64,000 bases of DNA from Streptomyces rhizoryzae (GTDB lineage: Bacteria; Actinomycetota; Actinomycetes; Streptomycetales; Streptomycetaceae). The notes under the pieces are model-generated. The model saw only the letters and a program-made list of their open reading frames with translations. It did no database searches and had not been told where the DNA came from. Positions 1 through 7,729 of the stretch are shown here, piece after piece (position 1 is the stretch's first letter; the number at the start of each line of letters is the position of its first letter). The position numbers and the translations under genes were made by a program. Location of the stretch: contig NZ_JALMUV010000004.1 of assembly GCF_023155275.1 (NCBI RefSeq), positions 1 to 64,000 of the forward strand, in the 5' to 3' direction.

Positions 1-150
1 GCCCTTCGACTGCAAGGCGGCCCGCCCGCCGTCCCACCACGACCGGCACCATCGCGGCACCGACCGCACACTGACCCGTAACTCGTCGGCGATCACACCA
101 TTGCCCTGCCCACCTGCGAACCTCTCGGCCGCCTCCGCGTCGTTCCTCAT
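1..150 (-). CDS. IS630-type transposase, N-terminal HTH end (partial at window edge)
   Basis: The minus strand reads from an ATG at 150 to the window edge without a stop. The 50 residues look like the winged helix-turn-helix head of IS630-family transposases: an AAERFAGG segment, then IADELRVSVRSVPRW and a WWDGGRAALQSKG segment, which match the usual layout 'AAERF..I..LRVS..SV.RW...W..GG..AL.SKG'. Such transposases usually have about 15-20 residues before this, which I do not see in a convincing form, so the copy may be truncated at its 5' end. The catalytic DDE part would lie outside the window. It could equally be a domesticated HTH protein. Confidence 0.55.
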   Translation of the reverse strand, partial: MRNDAEAAERFAGGQGNGVIADELRVSVRSVPRWCRSWWDGGRAALQSKG

Positions 151-240
151 CCCCCGGCCCCGAACGGCCGAGGTGACCGCGGAACCGGCCGACGCCGCAC
201 CGCCGGTACCCGCCTGACCCGGCCCGGTCGCCGGGCCACC

Positions 241-285
241 GCAGCGCCGGGGGTGCCGCAGCGCCGGGGGTGCCGCAGCGCCGGT
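241..285. repeat. 17-bp tandem repeat, two full copies and a partial third
   Basis: The unit GCAGCGCCGGGGGTGCC occurs at 241-257 and 258-274, and a diverged third copy starts at 275. It sits just upstream of a strong hairpin between the transposase fragment and the methyltransferase gene. No function is apparent. Confidence 0.8.
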
Positions 286-315
286 GGCGCCCCCACCCTG
301 GGGCGGCGCCACCGG
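281..315 (+). other. Strong 11-bp stem-loop
   Basis: CCGGTGGCGCC (281-291) pairs perfectly with GGCGCCACCGG (305-315) across a 13-nt loop. There is no T-run, as is common for actinobacterial terminators. It could end transcription entering from the left or simply be part of the repeat region. Confidence 0.5.
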
Positions 316-559
316 CGTTCGGCTCTCCGCGGCGCCGGGCCTCCGCGGCGGTGGCCCCCTCCGAACGCTGCCGCGCGCGCGGTGCCCCGCCCCGACGACA
401 TCTCCTCCTGCCATCCGACGAGTCGGCCTCGTCCTCTTCGTCCAGGAGCCATACGTCAGAAGGCCGAGTCGAAGACCATCACCTGGACGGTGCCGCAGGC
501 GGGGCGCCGCCGCCACAGTGAACGGAGCAGCTACTCGACTCACCAGCCGGAGGCTGACG

Positions 560-1696
560 GTGGACACCCCGAACCCGACGCACCAGCCGACCCCCTCCCA
601 CCAGCCGAACCCGACGCACCAGCCGCCCCACTCCCCCCACCCGGACCCGTCCCCCCAGCCGAACCCCCACCCCGACCTCACCGCCACCGCGACGCACGCG
701 GTCGCCGGGCAGCTGATAGAGCAGTCGCTGGGGCACCTCTACTCCGCGGCATTACGGACCGCGGCCCTCCTCCACCTGGCCGACCACCTGGCCGCCGGCC
801 CCCGCACCGCCGCCGAACTGGCCCAACTCACCGGCACCGACACCGCGTTCCTGCGGCGCTGCCTGCGCTACCTCGCCGGGCGCGCCGTGTTCAGCGAGGA
901 CGGCAACGGCGCCTTCCACCTCACGCCCGCCGCCCAGTTCCTGCGTACCGGGGTGCCTGGATCGCTGCGCGACGCGGTCCTGATGCTCACCGACGACATC
1001 TTCGTCCGCTCCTCCTCCGCGCTCGACGAAACGGTGCGGACCGGGGCGCCGGCCTTCCCCAAGGTCTTCGGCGCCCCCTTCTTCGAGTACCTCAAGGACC
1101 ACAGCGCCAGCCGCGCCCTCTTCGACACCGGTATGGCGGCGTTCTCCGAACCGGTCGACGAGTTGGTGGCCGGCGCCTACCCGTTCCCCGCCGAGGGCAC
1201 CGTGGTGGATGTCGGCGGCGGGCGGGGCGGGTTGCTGCGCCACGTACTGCTGCGCCACCCGGGCCTGACCGGGGTGCTGTTCGATCAGGAGCCCGCGCTG
1301 CGCGACCACGTCCTGGACACGGCCGACCTGACCGGCCGCTGGCGCACCGAACCGGGCGACTTCTTCACCGCCGTCCCGGAGGGCGGCGAGGTGTACCTCC
1401 TCAAGCACGTGCTGCACGACTGGGCGGACGAGGCGGCCGCGCGGATCCTGAGATCCTGCCGGCGGGGCCTGGCCCCGGGCGGGAAGGTCCTGGTCATCGA
1501 CTCCGTTCCGGCGCCGGGCAACGCCCCGCACCCGGGCCGGGCACTGGACGTGGCGATGATGACCATCGTGACGGGCAGGGAACGCGGCCCGAAGGAACTC
1601 GACGAGCTCTTCGCCCGCACCGGCCTCCGCCGCACCCGGATCCTGCCCACCCCCACCTTCGCCTCGATCGTGGAGGCGGCGGCCGCACCGGACTAG
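560..1696 (+). CDS. SAM-dependent O-methyltransferase (plant OMT/DmpM type)
   Basis: This 378-residue protein has the two-domain layout of class-I small-molecule O-methyltransferases. A winged-helix dimerisation domain spans roughly residues 50-130 and a Rossmann SAM domain follows. The SAM loop VVDVGGGRGG is near residue 217. The catalytic-base motif HVLHDW (His about 286) is characteristic of the Methyltransf_2 family, which methylates phenolic or polyketide hydroxyls. I chose the GTG at 560 because a CCGGAGG Shine-Dalgarno lies just upstream; the frame stays open further 5' without a better site. The first 45 residues are an unusual low-complexity run of repeated N/S-P-T-H-Q-P units. The gene stands alone and the substrate cannot be inferred from its neighbours. 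Confidence 0.85.
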   Translation: MDTPNPTHQPTPSHQPNPTHQPPHSPHPDPSPQPNPHPDLTATATHAVAGQLIEQSLGHLYSAALRTAALLHLADHLAAGPRTAAELAQLTGTDTAFLRRCLRYLAGRAVFSEDGNGAFHLTPAAQFLRTGVPGSLRDAVLMLTDDIFVRSSSALDETVRTGAPAFPKVFGAPFFEYLKDHSASRALFDTGMAAFSEPVDELVAGAYPFPAEGTVVDVGGGRGGLLRHVLLRHPGLTGVLFDQEPALRDHVLDTADLTGRWRTEPGDFFTAVPEGGEVYLLKHVLHDWADEAAARILRSCRRGLAPGGKVLVIDSVPAPGNAPHPGRALDVAMMTIVTGRERGPKELDELFARTGLRRTRILPTPTFASIVEAAAAPD

Positions 1697-1815
1697 GAGC
1701 GCACCGCTGTTCCGTCCCGCCTGAGGGTGCGCGCCCGCCCCTCAGGTCCCGTGTCCGTGCCAACGCCGGGCCGGAGCCGTCCCGGCGTCGTGTCGGAGCC
1801 GGCTCACCACCGGTG

Positions 1816-1905
1816 TCAGAAGCGGTCCGGGAACTTCACCACGAGCACCAGCAGACCCACCAGCGACACCGCCACCAGGATCCCCACCACGCGCTCCGCG
1901 CTCAT
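1816..1905 (-). CDS. kdpF: KdpF-like small membrane peptide, orphan
   Basis: This 29-residue peptide begins MSAERVVGILVAV and ends VVKFPDRF. It matches KdpF, the tiny single-span stabilising subunit of the KdpFABC potassium pump: an MSAE-type start, one hydrophobic helix, and an F/Y-P-(D/E)-R-F end. KdpF is normally directly followed by kdpA. Here the minus strand downstream holds only the convergent methyltransferase gene, and no kdpA, kdpB or kdpC is found in the window. The Shine-Dalgarno is weak (GGTGGGGAC upstream). It may be a relic of a lost kdp operon or a free-standing regulatory micro-peptide. Length and both termini support the family assignment. Confidence 0.7.
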   Translation of the reverse strand: MSAERVVGILVAVSLVGLLVLVVKFPDRF

Positions 1906-2366
1906 GCCGTCCCCACCGCCCCGCGCCCCGGCACCGGCACCCCACTCGCCGCCGGCCGCCGCCCCCGCCTTCCCTCCCCGACGCCCGGCGCCCGGCTCCC
2001 GTCGCCCCGCTCCGTACCGACGGGCCTCCTCGTCACGATGAGTCTCCTCGTCACGATGGGTGCTCTCCTCGTTCTCGCCGTGCTGCGGCCCCCGTCCGGC
2101 TCCACGGTGGCGGTTCGGCGGGGTGCCGCACGAGGACCCCGCCCGCTTCCTTGACGGAATCCGAACGCACCGTGGCCCGAACGGCCGGGACGCCCACGGC
2201 CGGGACACGCACGGCCGCGCATCCGAACGGCCAGGACGTGACCGGCCAGGAGGCGAACGCCCAGGTCACGACCGGCCAGGACGCGACCGCCCGGGAGGCG
2301 CATGTCCCACCGCGGACGCGCCGCCCGCCTTCCGCCCCCGGCGCCCGCTGCCCCTCCCGACCCCTG
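1906..2366. other. Gene-free stretch with degenerate low-complexity repeats
   Basis: No convincing gene is seen. Bases about 2170-2310 are built from degenerate repeats of ACGGCC(G/A)GGAC and GACCGGCCAGGA, which translate in one plus frame into T-G-Q-D-like units. The frame runs on antisense to the glycosyltransferase gene, so I do not call it coding. Confidence 0.5.
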
Positions 2367-4601
2367 TCACCGTTCCACGGCGGCCTCCGCCGAGCAGCGG
2401 TAGAGGTCGTACCCCTGACCCGGGACGCGGGCGCAGTGGGCGCGCACCCAGGGGGCGAGGGCTCGGCCCGGGGTGGTCGCCGGTCCGCCGAGGACGACGT
2501 ACCGGAGGCGGCCGGTGGCGACGAGGTGGCGGAACGCGGCCGGGCTGGGCGTCGGGGCCGTACCGGTGAAGCCGCCCATGGGAAGCACGGGCGCGCCCGC
2601 GTGCAGGATGTACGGGGAGGCGGTGCGCCAACTGGTGGTGGCGAACAGGTAAACGGCCCCCTCCCGGTGGGCTCGCACGTACGCCAGCAGCTGCTGCTGG
2701 CGCGGGGTGAGCGCATCCTCTCCGGGGGCCGGCGGGAGCGCGCCGGTGCGGGGGCGGGACCGTTCGCCGGGTGCCTGGCGGGACGGCTGACGCGGCGGTG
2801 GGTGGTTCGGCTGGTCGGTCGGCCGGTGGTGCGCCGCGCCCGGGTCCGGCCCGCCGGGACGGGGTTGGCGCCGGTGGGGGGCCGTATCGTCGGCCGCATG
2901 GCGCACGGCGCGGTGCCGGATGGCCACCGGCCCCGTCGCCCCCATACCGGAGTGCCCGTACACCGGATCCAGGACGGACGAGGCCCAGGCGGCCGACGGC
3001 AGCAGCATGGCCACGAGGCCGGCAGCAAGGCCGAACACCGCCGGCCGCCGCCGCCCGGCACCGTGCTCGGAGGACGGGACGCGGGTGCGGGCCGGCAGCC
3101 CGGCGGCCGCGGACGGTCCCCCGCTCGCCGCCGTCCGACCGCCTCCGGCACGGACCCGGGCACCGGCCAGCAGGGCCAGTGCGGCCGCTCCGCACCCGAG
3201 CGCGGCCGGGGCCAGCCACGGCAGGAACGCGGGGAACAGCCGGCCGATGCCCACCGACCAGACCACCGTGCCGGCCACCACCGTCGGCAGCGCCCAGGCA
3301 CGCGCCCGCGCCCCGCTCAGCCAGGCACGCCAGAACTGCACCGTTCCCGCGCCGAACAGCGCCGCCAACGGGACGGCCACCACCCCCATGTAGTACGTAT
3401 GGCCGCCGACCGCCCCGGCACTGAACACCAGGAAGTACGTGGCCAGCCACACCCCCCACAGCACGAAACCGGCCCGCAGCGGATCCGTCCGCGGCCGTCC
3501 GCGGCGCCAGAGCGGCCCGCACACGGCGGCGAGCGCCGCGGCCGGATAGAGCCAGCCGACCTGGGACACCAGCGACGGTCCGAACATCTTCGCCCACTGC
3601 GCGACGCCGGACCCGGAGTGGCCGGTGGGCGGGCCCGGGGCGGTGCCCGCCATGGTGGAGACCGGGACGCTGCCGGTGTCCGCCGCGCTGATCCCGAGCC
3701 CGGAGAAGCGGTTGAGGAAGTTGTAGCCGACGACCTGGCTGACCGCCGAGTTGTTCGTCGTCCCGTCGATGTAGGGCCGGTCGTGCGGCGGGGTGAACGT
3801 CACCAGCAGCACCCACGACGCCGATACGGCCAGGCACAGCGCGCCCGCCGCCCCGAGGTGCGCCAGGCGGCGCCGCCGCGTCGTCGGCGCCGCCAGTACG
3901 TACAGCAGGCCGAGCGCGGGCAGCACCGCCCACGCCTCCAGCATCTTGGCCTGGAAACCCAGCCCCACCCAGGCACCGGCCGCCAGCAGCGGCCGCAGCC
4001 GTGCCCGGCGCGCCGCGCGCAGGGTGGCGTCGGCGGCCAGCAGCACGAGCAGGGTGAACGCCGGGTCCTCCACCTGCGTACGGAACAGTCCGGCGATGGC
4101 CGGGGTGAGTGCGAAGGCCGCGGCCGCCAGCAGCGCCGCGCTCTCCCCCGCCCAGCGGCGTACCGCGCGACGCAGCACCACGACGCTGAGCACGCCCTCG
4201 ATCACCTGCGGGAGGGTCAGTGCCCAGGCGTGGAAACCGAAGATCCGGATGGCGAGCGCCTGCGGCCACAGGAAGCCCGGAAGCTTGTCGATGGTGATCG
4301 AGTTGCCCGGGTCGAAGGACCCGAACAGGAAGCCGCGCCAGCTCTCCGCCATGCTGCGCGCCGTCTCGGCGTAGAACGCGTGCAGGCCGCTGTGCTGGAT
4401 GTCCCAGGCGAACAGCACCGCCGCCCCGGCCAGGACCACGGGCCAGCCGACCCTGACCCACCGCGGCCGGCCGCCGCCCCTTCCCGCCCCGGCCGACGCC
4501 CCCTCCCCGGTGCCGGGGCCCGTACCGGCGGGCGGACCGCCCGGCACCGCGGACGCCCCCGCGACACCGGTCGCCTCCGTTCCGGAGGTGGTGCTGGCCA
4601 T
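2367..4601 (-). CDS. GT39-family (ArnT/PMT-like) polytopic glycosyltransferase
   Basis: This 744-residue integral membrane protein resembles bacterial GT39/ArnT-type sugar transferases that use polyprenyl-phosphate donors on the outer face of the membrane. After a 50-residue Ala/Gly/Pro-rich cytoplasmic tail, the first helix is followed by a lumenal loop with HAFYAETARSMAESW, the short acidic loop typical of the active site. FDPGNSITIDKLPGFLWPQALAIRIFG follows, which is very typical of the family. Roughly ten to twelve membrane spans follow, then a Pro-rich spacer and a C-terminal soluble domain. Start ATG 4601 has GGGAGG 6 nt upstream; the frame extends 30 codons further without such a site. 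It stands alone, and acceptor and sugar are unknown. Confidence 0.8.
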   Translation of the reverse strand: MASTTSGTEATGVAGASAVPGGPPAGTGPGTGEGASAGAGRGGGRPRWVRVGWPVVLAGAAVLFAWDIQHSGLHAFYAETARSMAESWRGFLFGSFDPGNSITIDKLPGFLWPQALAIRIFGFHAWALTLPQVIEGVLSVVVLRRAVRRWAGESAALLAAAAFALTPAIAGLFRTQVEDPAFTLLVLLAADATLRAARRARLRPLLAAGAWVGLGFQAKMLEAWAVLPALGLLYVLAAPTTRRRRLAHLGAAGALCLAVSASWVLLVTFTPPHDRPYIDGTTNNSAVSQVVGYNFLNRFSGLGISAADTGSVPVSTMAGTAPGPPTGHSGSGVAQWAKMFGPSLVSQVGWLYPAAALAAVCGPLWRRGRPRTDPLRAGFVLWGVWLATYFLVFSAGAVGGHTYYMGVVAVPLAALFGAGTVQFWRAWLSGARARAWALPTVVAGTVVWSVGIGRLFPAFLPWLAPAALGCGAAALALLAGARVRAGGGRTAASGGPSAAAGLPARTRVPSSEHGAGRRRPAVFGLAAGLVAMLLPSAAWASSVLDPVYGHSGMGATGPVAIRHRAVRHAADDTAPHRRQPRPGGPDPGAAHHRPTDQPNHPPPRQPSRQAPGERSRPRTGALPPAPGEDALTPRQQQLLAYVRAHREGAVYLFATTSWRTASPYILHAGAPVLPMGGFTGTAPTPSPAAFRHLVATGRLRYVVLGGPATTPGRALAPWVRAHCARVPGQGYDLYRCSAEAAVER

Positions 4602-5372
4602 GGACGAACCTCCCTGGTGGACATCACCGCTCGGTCTGCGAGATGCCGCTGCCGGGGCCGGGGATCCGCGCCTCGCCGATTGTTCAGCCAACGTTCAGAT
4701 CGTCCGGCGGGACGAGGGGTGCCGCGGTTCCGGCCCGGTGTCGGTCAAGCACCCCTCCCGCGGCCCGAACGCTCCGGAACCCACGGCGGGCGTGCCGGAC
4801 AGCGCCGCCGGGAGAAGGCCGCCTCCCGAGCTCCCGCGCACCGGCCGCTCGTTGACCGCCTGGTCCGACGCGCTTCAGGGCGTCCCGCCGCCCGCCATCG
4901 CCAGCCTGCGCAGGGCGGCTCTCCGCAGCTCCCCGGGGCCCGCCGCCCCTGCGCGTGCGGGAGTTCGGCCTCGGGTACCTCGTCCACGCCACCTGCGCCA
5001 AGCCGACCGACCCCGGTGAGCGGCCGCTGCCCACCTCGCCGGGCGGCAGCAGCTTCGTCGTGGCCAGGGGCACCGGCATGGTCCCGTCGCTCCTCAACCA
5101 CCCGCCGGAACAAGCCATCGCGCGCTCCCGCAGGCAGCAGGAGCGGGCGGCGGGCGCGGGCGGGTGACGGCGGCGGCGTCCCGCTGAGCGAGGCGCCGGC
5201 CCGCGGCCGGTCCGCGCGCCCCGTGGCATGCACACACCGCACCGCGCACCACAGCGCCACCGCCCTGTCAAGATTCCGGCTGGCGAAAAAGTGGCGCTGG
5301 ATGTTTTGCGGTGTGCGCGCCGGGCAGACGCCGTGTACCAGACCATGATCCAAATTATGGGAGGGCAGCTTC
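4602..5372. other. Long intergenic region upstream of the sigma factor gene
   Basis: About 770 bases with open frames on both strands but none with recognisable protein character. The best plus-strand candidate is a GTG-started 70-codon frame at 4955-5167 without a clear ribosome site. The right end carries the likely promoter of the sigma factor gene. Confidence 0.4.
5303..5327 (+). promoter_or_regulatory. Possible SigB/SigF-type promoter
   Basis: GTTT (5303-5306), a 15-nt spacer, then GGGCAG (5322-5327) resembles the GTTT-N14-16-GGGTA pattern of Streptomyces general-stress sigma factors. One mismatch in the -10 box makes this tentative. It would place the sigma factor gene under autoregulation. 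Confidence 0.3.
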
Positions 5373-6290
5373 ATGGCGGCAGTGGCAGCGCAGACCGGAG
5401 TGCGACAGGTCCAGCACCGGGAGGACGACCGGGCGGTCAGCTCCGGGACCGGCGGGCCGGAGCCCACCGGGACCGCGGGGCTGCCGCAGATCACCGACGG
5501 GTCCAAGATTGCGCCGAAGGACGCCAAGGTGCTGTCGCGGCCGTTCTTCGAGCGGCTGGCGGAACTGGAAGAAGGCACCCACGCGTACCAGTACGTGCGG
5601 AACACCCTGGTCGAGATGAACCTCTCCCTGGTGCGGTTCGCCGCCTCCCGGTTCCGGCACCGCGGCTCCGACCCGGGGGAGATGGAGGACATCATCCAGG
5701 TCGGCACCATCGGGCTGATCAAGGCCATCGACCGGTTCGACCTGTCCCGGGAGGTCGAGTTCACGACCTTCGCGGTGCCCTACATCGTCGGCGAGATCAA
5801 GCGGTTCTTCCGCGACTCGACGTGGGCGGTGCACGTACCGCGGCGGCTCCAGGAGCTGCGGATCGAGATCGCGCAGGCCAAGGAGCGGCTCTTCGTCCGC
5901 CTCGACCGGGACCCCACGGTCTCCGAACTCGCCGAGGAGCTGAAGATCTCCGAGGAAGAGGTGATCGACGGTCTGATCGCCGGCAACGGCTACACCGCCG
6001 GCTCGCTGGACCAGCCCACCGACCCGGCGGAGGACGAGCCCAGCCGCTCGCTCGCCGACGCGCTCGGTGACGAGGACCCCCGGCTGCAACTCGCCGAGGA
6101 CCTGCACGCGCTGACGCCGCTGGTCCAGAAGCTGGACCGGCGGGACCGGCGGATCCTCACCCTGCGGTTCGTGCACGAGAAGACCCAGTCGGAAATCGGC
6201 AAGGAGCTGGGCGTCTCGCAGATGCACGTGTCCCGGCTGCTCGCCCGGATCCTGGGCCGGCTCCGGACAGGACTGCTCGGCCAACCCTGA
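5373..6290 (+). CDS. RNA polymerase sigma factor, SigB/SigF/SigG family
   Basis: This 305-residue sigma-70 family protein is of the stress and sporulation class (group 3). Region 2 contains VEMNLSLVRFAASRF and IIQVGTIGLIKAIDRFDLSREVEFTTFAVPYIVGEIKRFFRD, with WAVHVPRR following as in SigB/F. Region 3 is near LSEEE-type ISEEEVIDGL, and region 4 ends in QSEIGKELGVSQMHVSRLLARIL, a DNA-binding HTH. The N-terminal 45 residues are a variable tail, as in streptomycete SigF. GGGAGGGCAGCTTC precedes the ATG. No anti-sigma factor gene lies beside it, so control would be by unlinked RsbW-type partners. Several paralogues exist in Streptomyces, so I give no symbol. Confidence 0.95.
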   Translation: MAAVAAQTGVRQVQHREDDRAVSSGTGGPEPTGTAGLPQITDGSKIAPKDAKVLSRPFFERLAELEEGTHAYQYVRNTLVEMNLSLVRFAASRFRHRGSDPGEMEDIIQVGTIGLIKAIDRFDLSREVEFTTFAVPYIVGEIKRFFRDSTWAVHVPRRLQELRIEIAQAKERLFVRLDRDPTVSELAEELKISEEEVIDGLIAGNGYTAGSLDQPTDPAEDEPSRSLADALGDEDPRLQLAEDLHALTPLVQKLDRRDRRILTLRFVHEKTQSEIGKELGVSQMHVSRLLARILGRLRTGLLGQP

Positions 6291-6303
6291 TCCCGCGCGG
6301 CCA

Positions 6304-6338
6304 GGGGCCCGGTCCGCCGGTCGGCGGCCGGGCCCTTT
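6304..6338. terminator. Bidirectional terminator between sigma factor and photolyase genes
   Basis: GGGCCCGG and CCGGGCCC flank an inner CCGCC/GGCGG stem, followed by TTTCG on the plus strand. It lies exactly between the two convergent genes. Confidence 0.8.
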
Positions 6339-6343
6339 CGTGC

Positions 6344-7726
6344 TCACCGCCGGCCCTGCTCCCGGCCCCGCCGGAACCGCTCGGCCCCCTCGGCCAGTTC
6401 GACCAGCCGTTCCGGATACGCGAGGTCCGCGCGTTCGGCGGCGGACAGGCGCCAGGGCTCGTGGACGGCCGGTCCGGGGAGCCCGGCGAGTTCGGGCACC
6501 CAGCGGCGGACGTAGGCGCCGTCCGGGTCGTACCGCCTGGCCTGGCGGACGGGGTTGAGGACGCGGTTGGGCCGGGTGTCGGTGCCGGTCCCCGCCACCC
6601 ACTGCCAGTTGAGCTGGTTGTTGGCGAGGTCGCCGTCCACGAGCAGGTCGAGGAAGTGCCGGGCGCCGACCCGCCAGTCGACGTAGAGCGTCTTGGTGAG
6701 GAAGCAGGCGGTCAGCAGCCGGCCGCGGTTGTGCATCCAGCCCTCGTGGCGGAGTTGGCGCATGGCCGCGTCGATCACCGGGTAGCCGGTGCGGCCGGCC
6801 TTCCAGGCGGCGATCTCGTCGGCCGCCGCGTCCTCGGTGCGCCAGCGGTCGTGGCGGGTGCGGTAGTCGCCGGCGGCGGCGCCGGGCCGGGCGGCGAGGA
6901 CCTGGTGGTGGAAGTCCCGCCAGGCGAGCTGGCGGACGAAGGCGTCGGCACCGGGGCCGCCGCGCCGGCGGGCCCGGTGCACCACCTCCACGGGGGAGAC
7001 CGTGCCGAAGTGCAGGTGCGGGGAGAGCCGCGAGGTGGCGTCGCCGGCCAGGTCGTCATGGCGGTCCGCGTAGGCCGCCGCGCCACCGCGCAGCCAGGCC
7101 GTCAGGCGGCTGCGGCCCACCGCCTCCCCGCCCGGCGCCAGTCCCTTCGAGACGCCGGGGACGTCGGTGGACGACGGGACCGCGGCCGAGCGGACGTGCG
7201 CGGGCACCGGGACCGTGCGCGGGGCCGCCAGGACCGCGCGCAGCGGGTGCCCGGCCCAGCGCCGGTAGTACGGGGTGAAGACCGCGAAGTGGTCGGTGGA
7301 CGCGGGGGTGAGCGCACCGGGCGGCACCGCGGTGATCACGGCGTCGTGCACGCGCAGCCGGCGCCCCTCGGCCGCCAGGGCGCGGCGCAGCCGTTCCTCG
7401 CGGCGGGTGGCGTAGCCGCTGACGCCGGCCGCCAGGTGCACCTCGCCGGCGTCCGCCTCGGCGGCCACCCGGCAGACCTCCTCGACGGGGTCGCCGGCCC
7501 TGATCACCAGGCGCCCGCCGCGTTCCCGCAGGCCGGCGTCGAGCTGGGTGAGGCAGTCGGCGAGGAACGCCCGGCGGTTGGGGGCGTCGAACCCGGCCGC
7601 GGTGATCGCGCGGTCGCGGACGAAGAGCGGCACGACGGCGTCGGCGGAGCGGAGGGCCGCGCGCAGCGGCGGGTGGTCGTGCAGCCGCAGGTCGGAGGTG
7701 AAGAGGACGACGGCGGTGGGGGGCAT
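6344..7726 (-). CDS. phr: Deoxyribodipyrimidine photolyase
   Basis: This 460-residue flavoprotein would repair UV-induced pyrimidine dimers using blue light. The N-terminal alpha/beta antenna domain starts PTAVVLFTSDLRLHDHPPLRAAL, and the C-terminal FAD domain contains the class-I signature region (MHNRGRLLTACFLTKTLYVDWRVGARHF, then DGDLANNQLNWQWVAGTGTDTRPNRVLNP). The Trp residues of the electron-transfer chain are present in this stretch. The start overlaps the ribosome site CCGGAG and lies 3 nt after the stop of the upstream gene, so it is the last gene of a minus-strand operon with the DUF2867-containing dehydrogenase, an association common in light-responsive actinobacterial loci. Confidence 0.93.
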   Translation of the reverse strand: MPPTAVVLFTSDLRLHDHPPLRAALRSADAVVPLFVRDRAITAAGFDAPNRRAFLADCLTQLDAGLRERGGRLVIRAGDPVEEVCRVAAEADAGEVHLAAGVSGYATRREERLRRALAAEGRRLRVHDAVITAVPPGALTPASTDHFAVFTPYYRRWAGHPLRAVLAAPRTVPVPAHVRSAAVPSSTDVPGVSKGLAPGGEAVGRSRLTAWLRGGAAAYADRHDDLAGDATSRLSPHLHFGTVSPVEVVHRARRRGGPGADAFVRQLAWRDFHHQVLAARPGAAAGDYRTRHDRWRTEDAAADEIAAWKAGRTGYPVIDAAMRQLRHEGWMHNRGRLLTACFLTKTLYVDWRVGARHFLDLLVDGDLANNQLNWQWVAGTGTDTRPNRVLNPVRQARRYDPDGAYVRRWVPELAGLPGPAVHEPWRLSAAERADLAYPERLVELAEGAERFRRGREQGRR

Positions 7727-7729
7727 GGT

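Noticed and set aside
4955..5167. GTG-started 70-codon frame upstream of the sigma factor gene
   Set aside because: No ribosome site and no recognisable domain; both strands are open here.
2151..5348. Plus-strand open frame of 1065 codons
   Set aside because: Antisense to the GT39 gene; low-complexity Arg/Gly/Pro translation.
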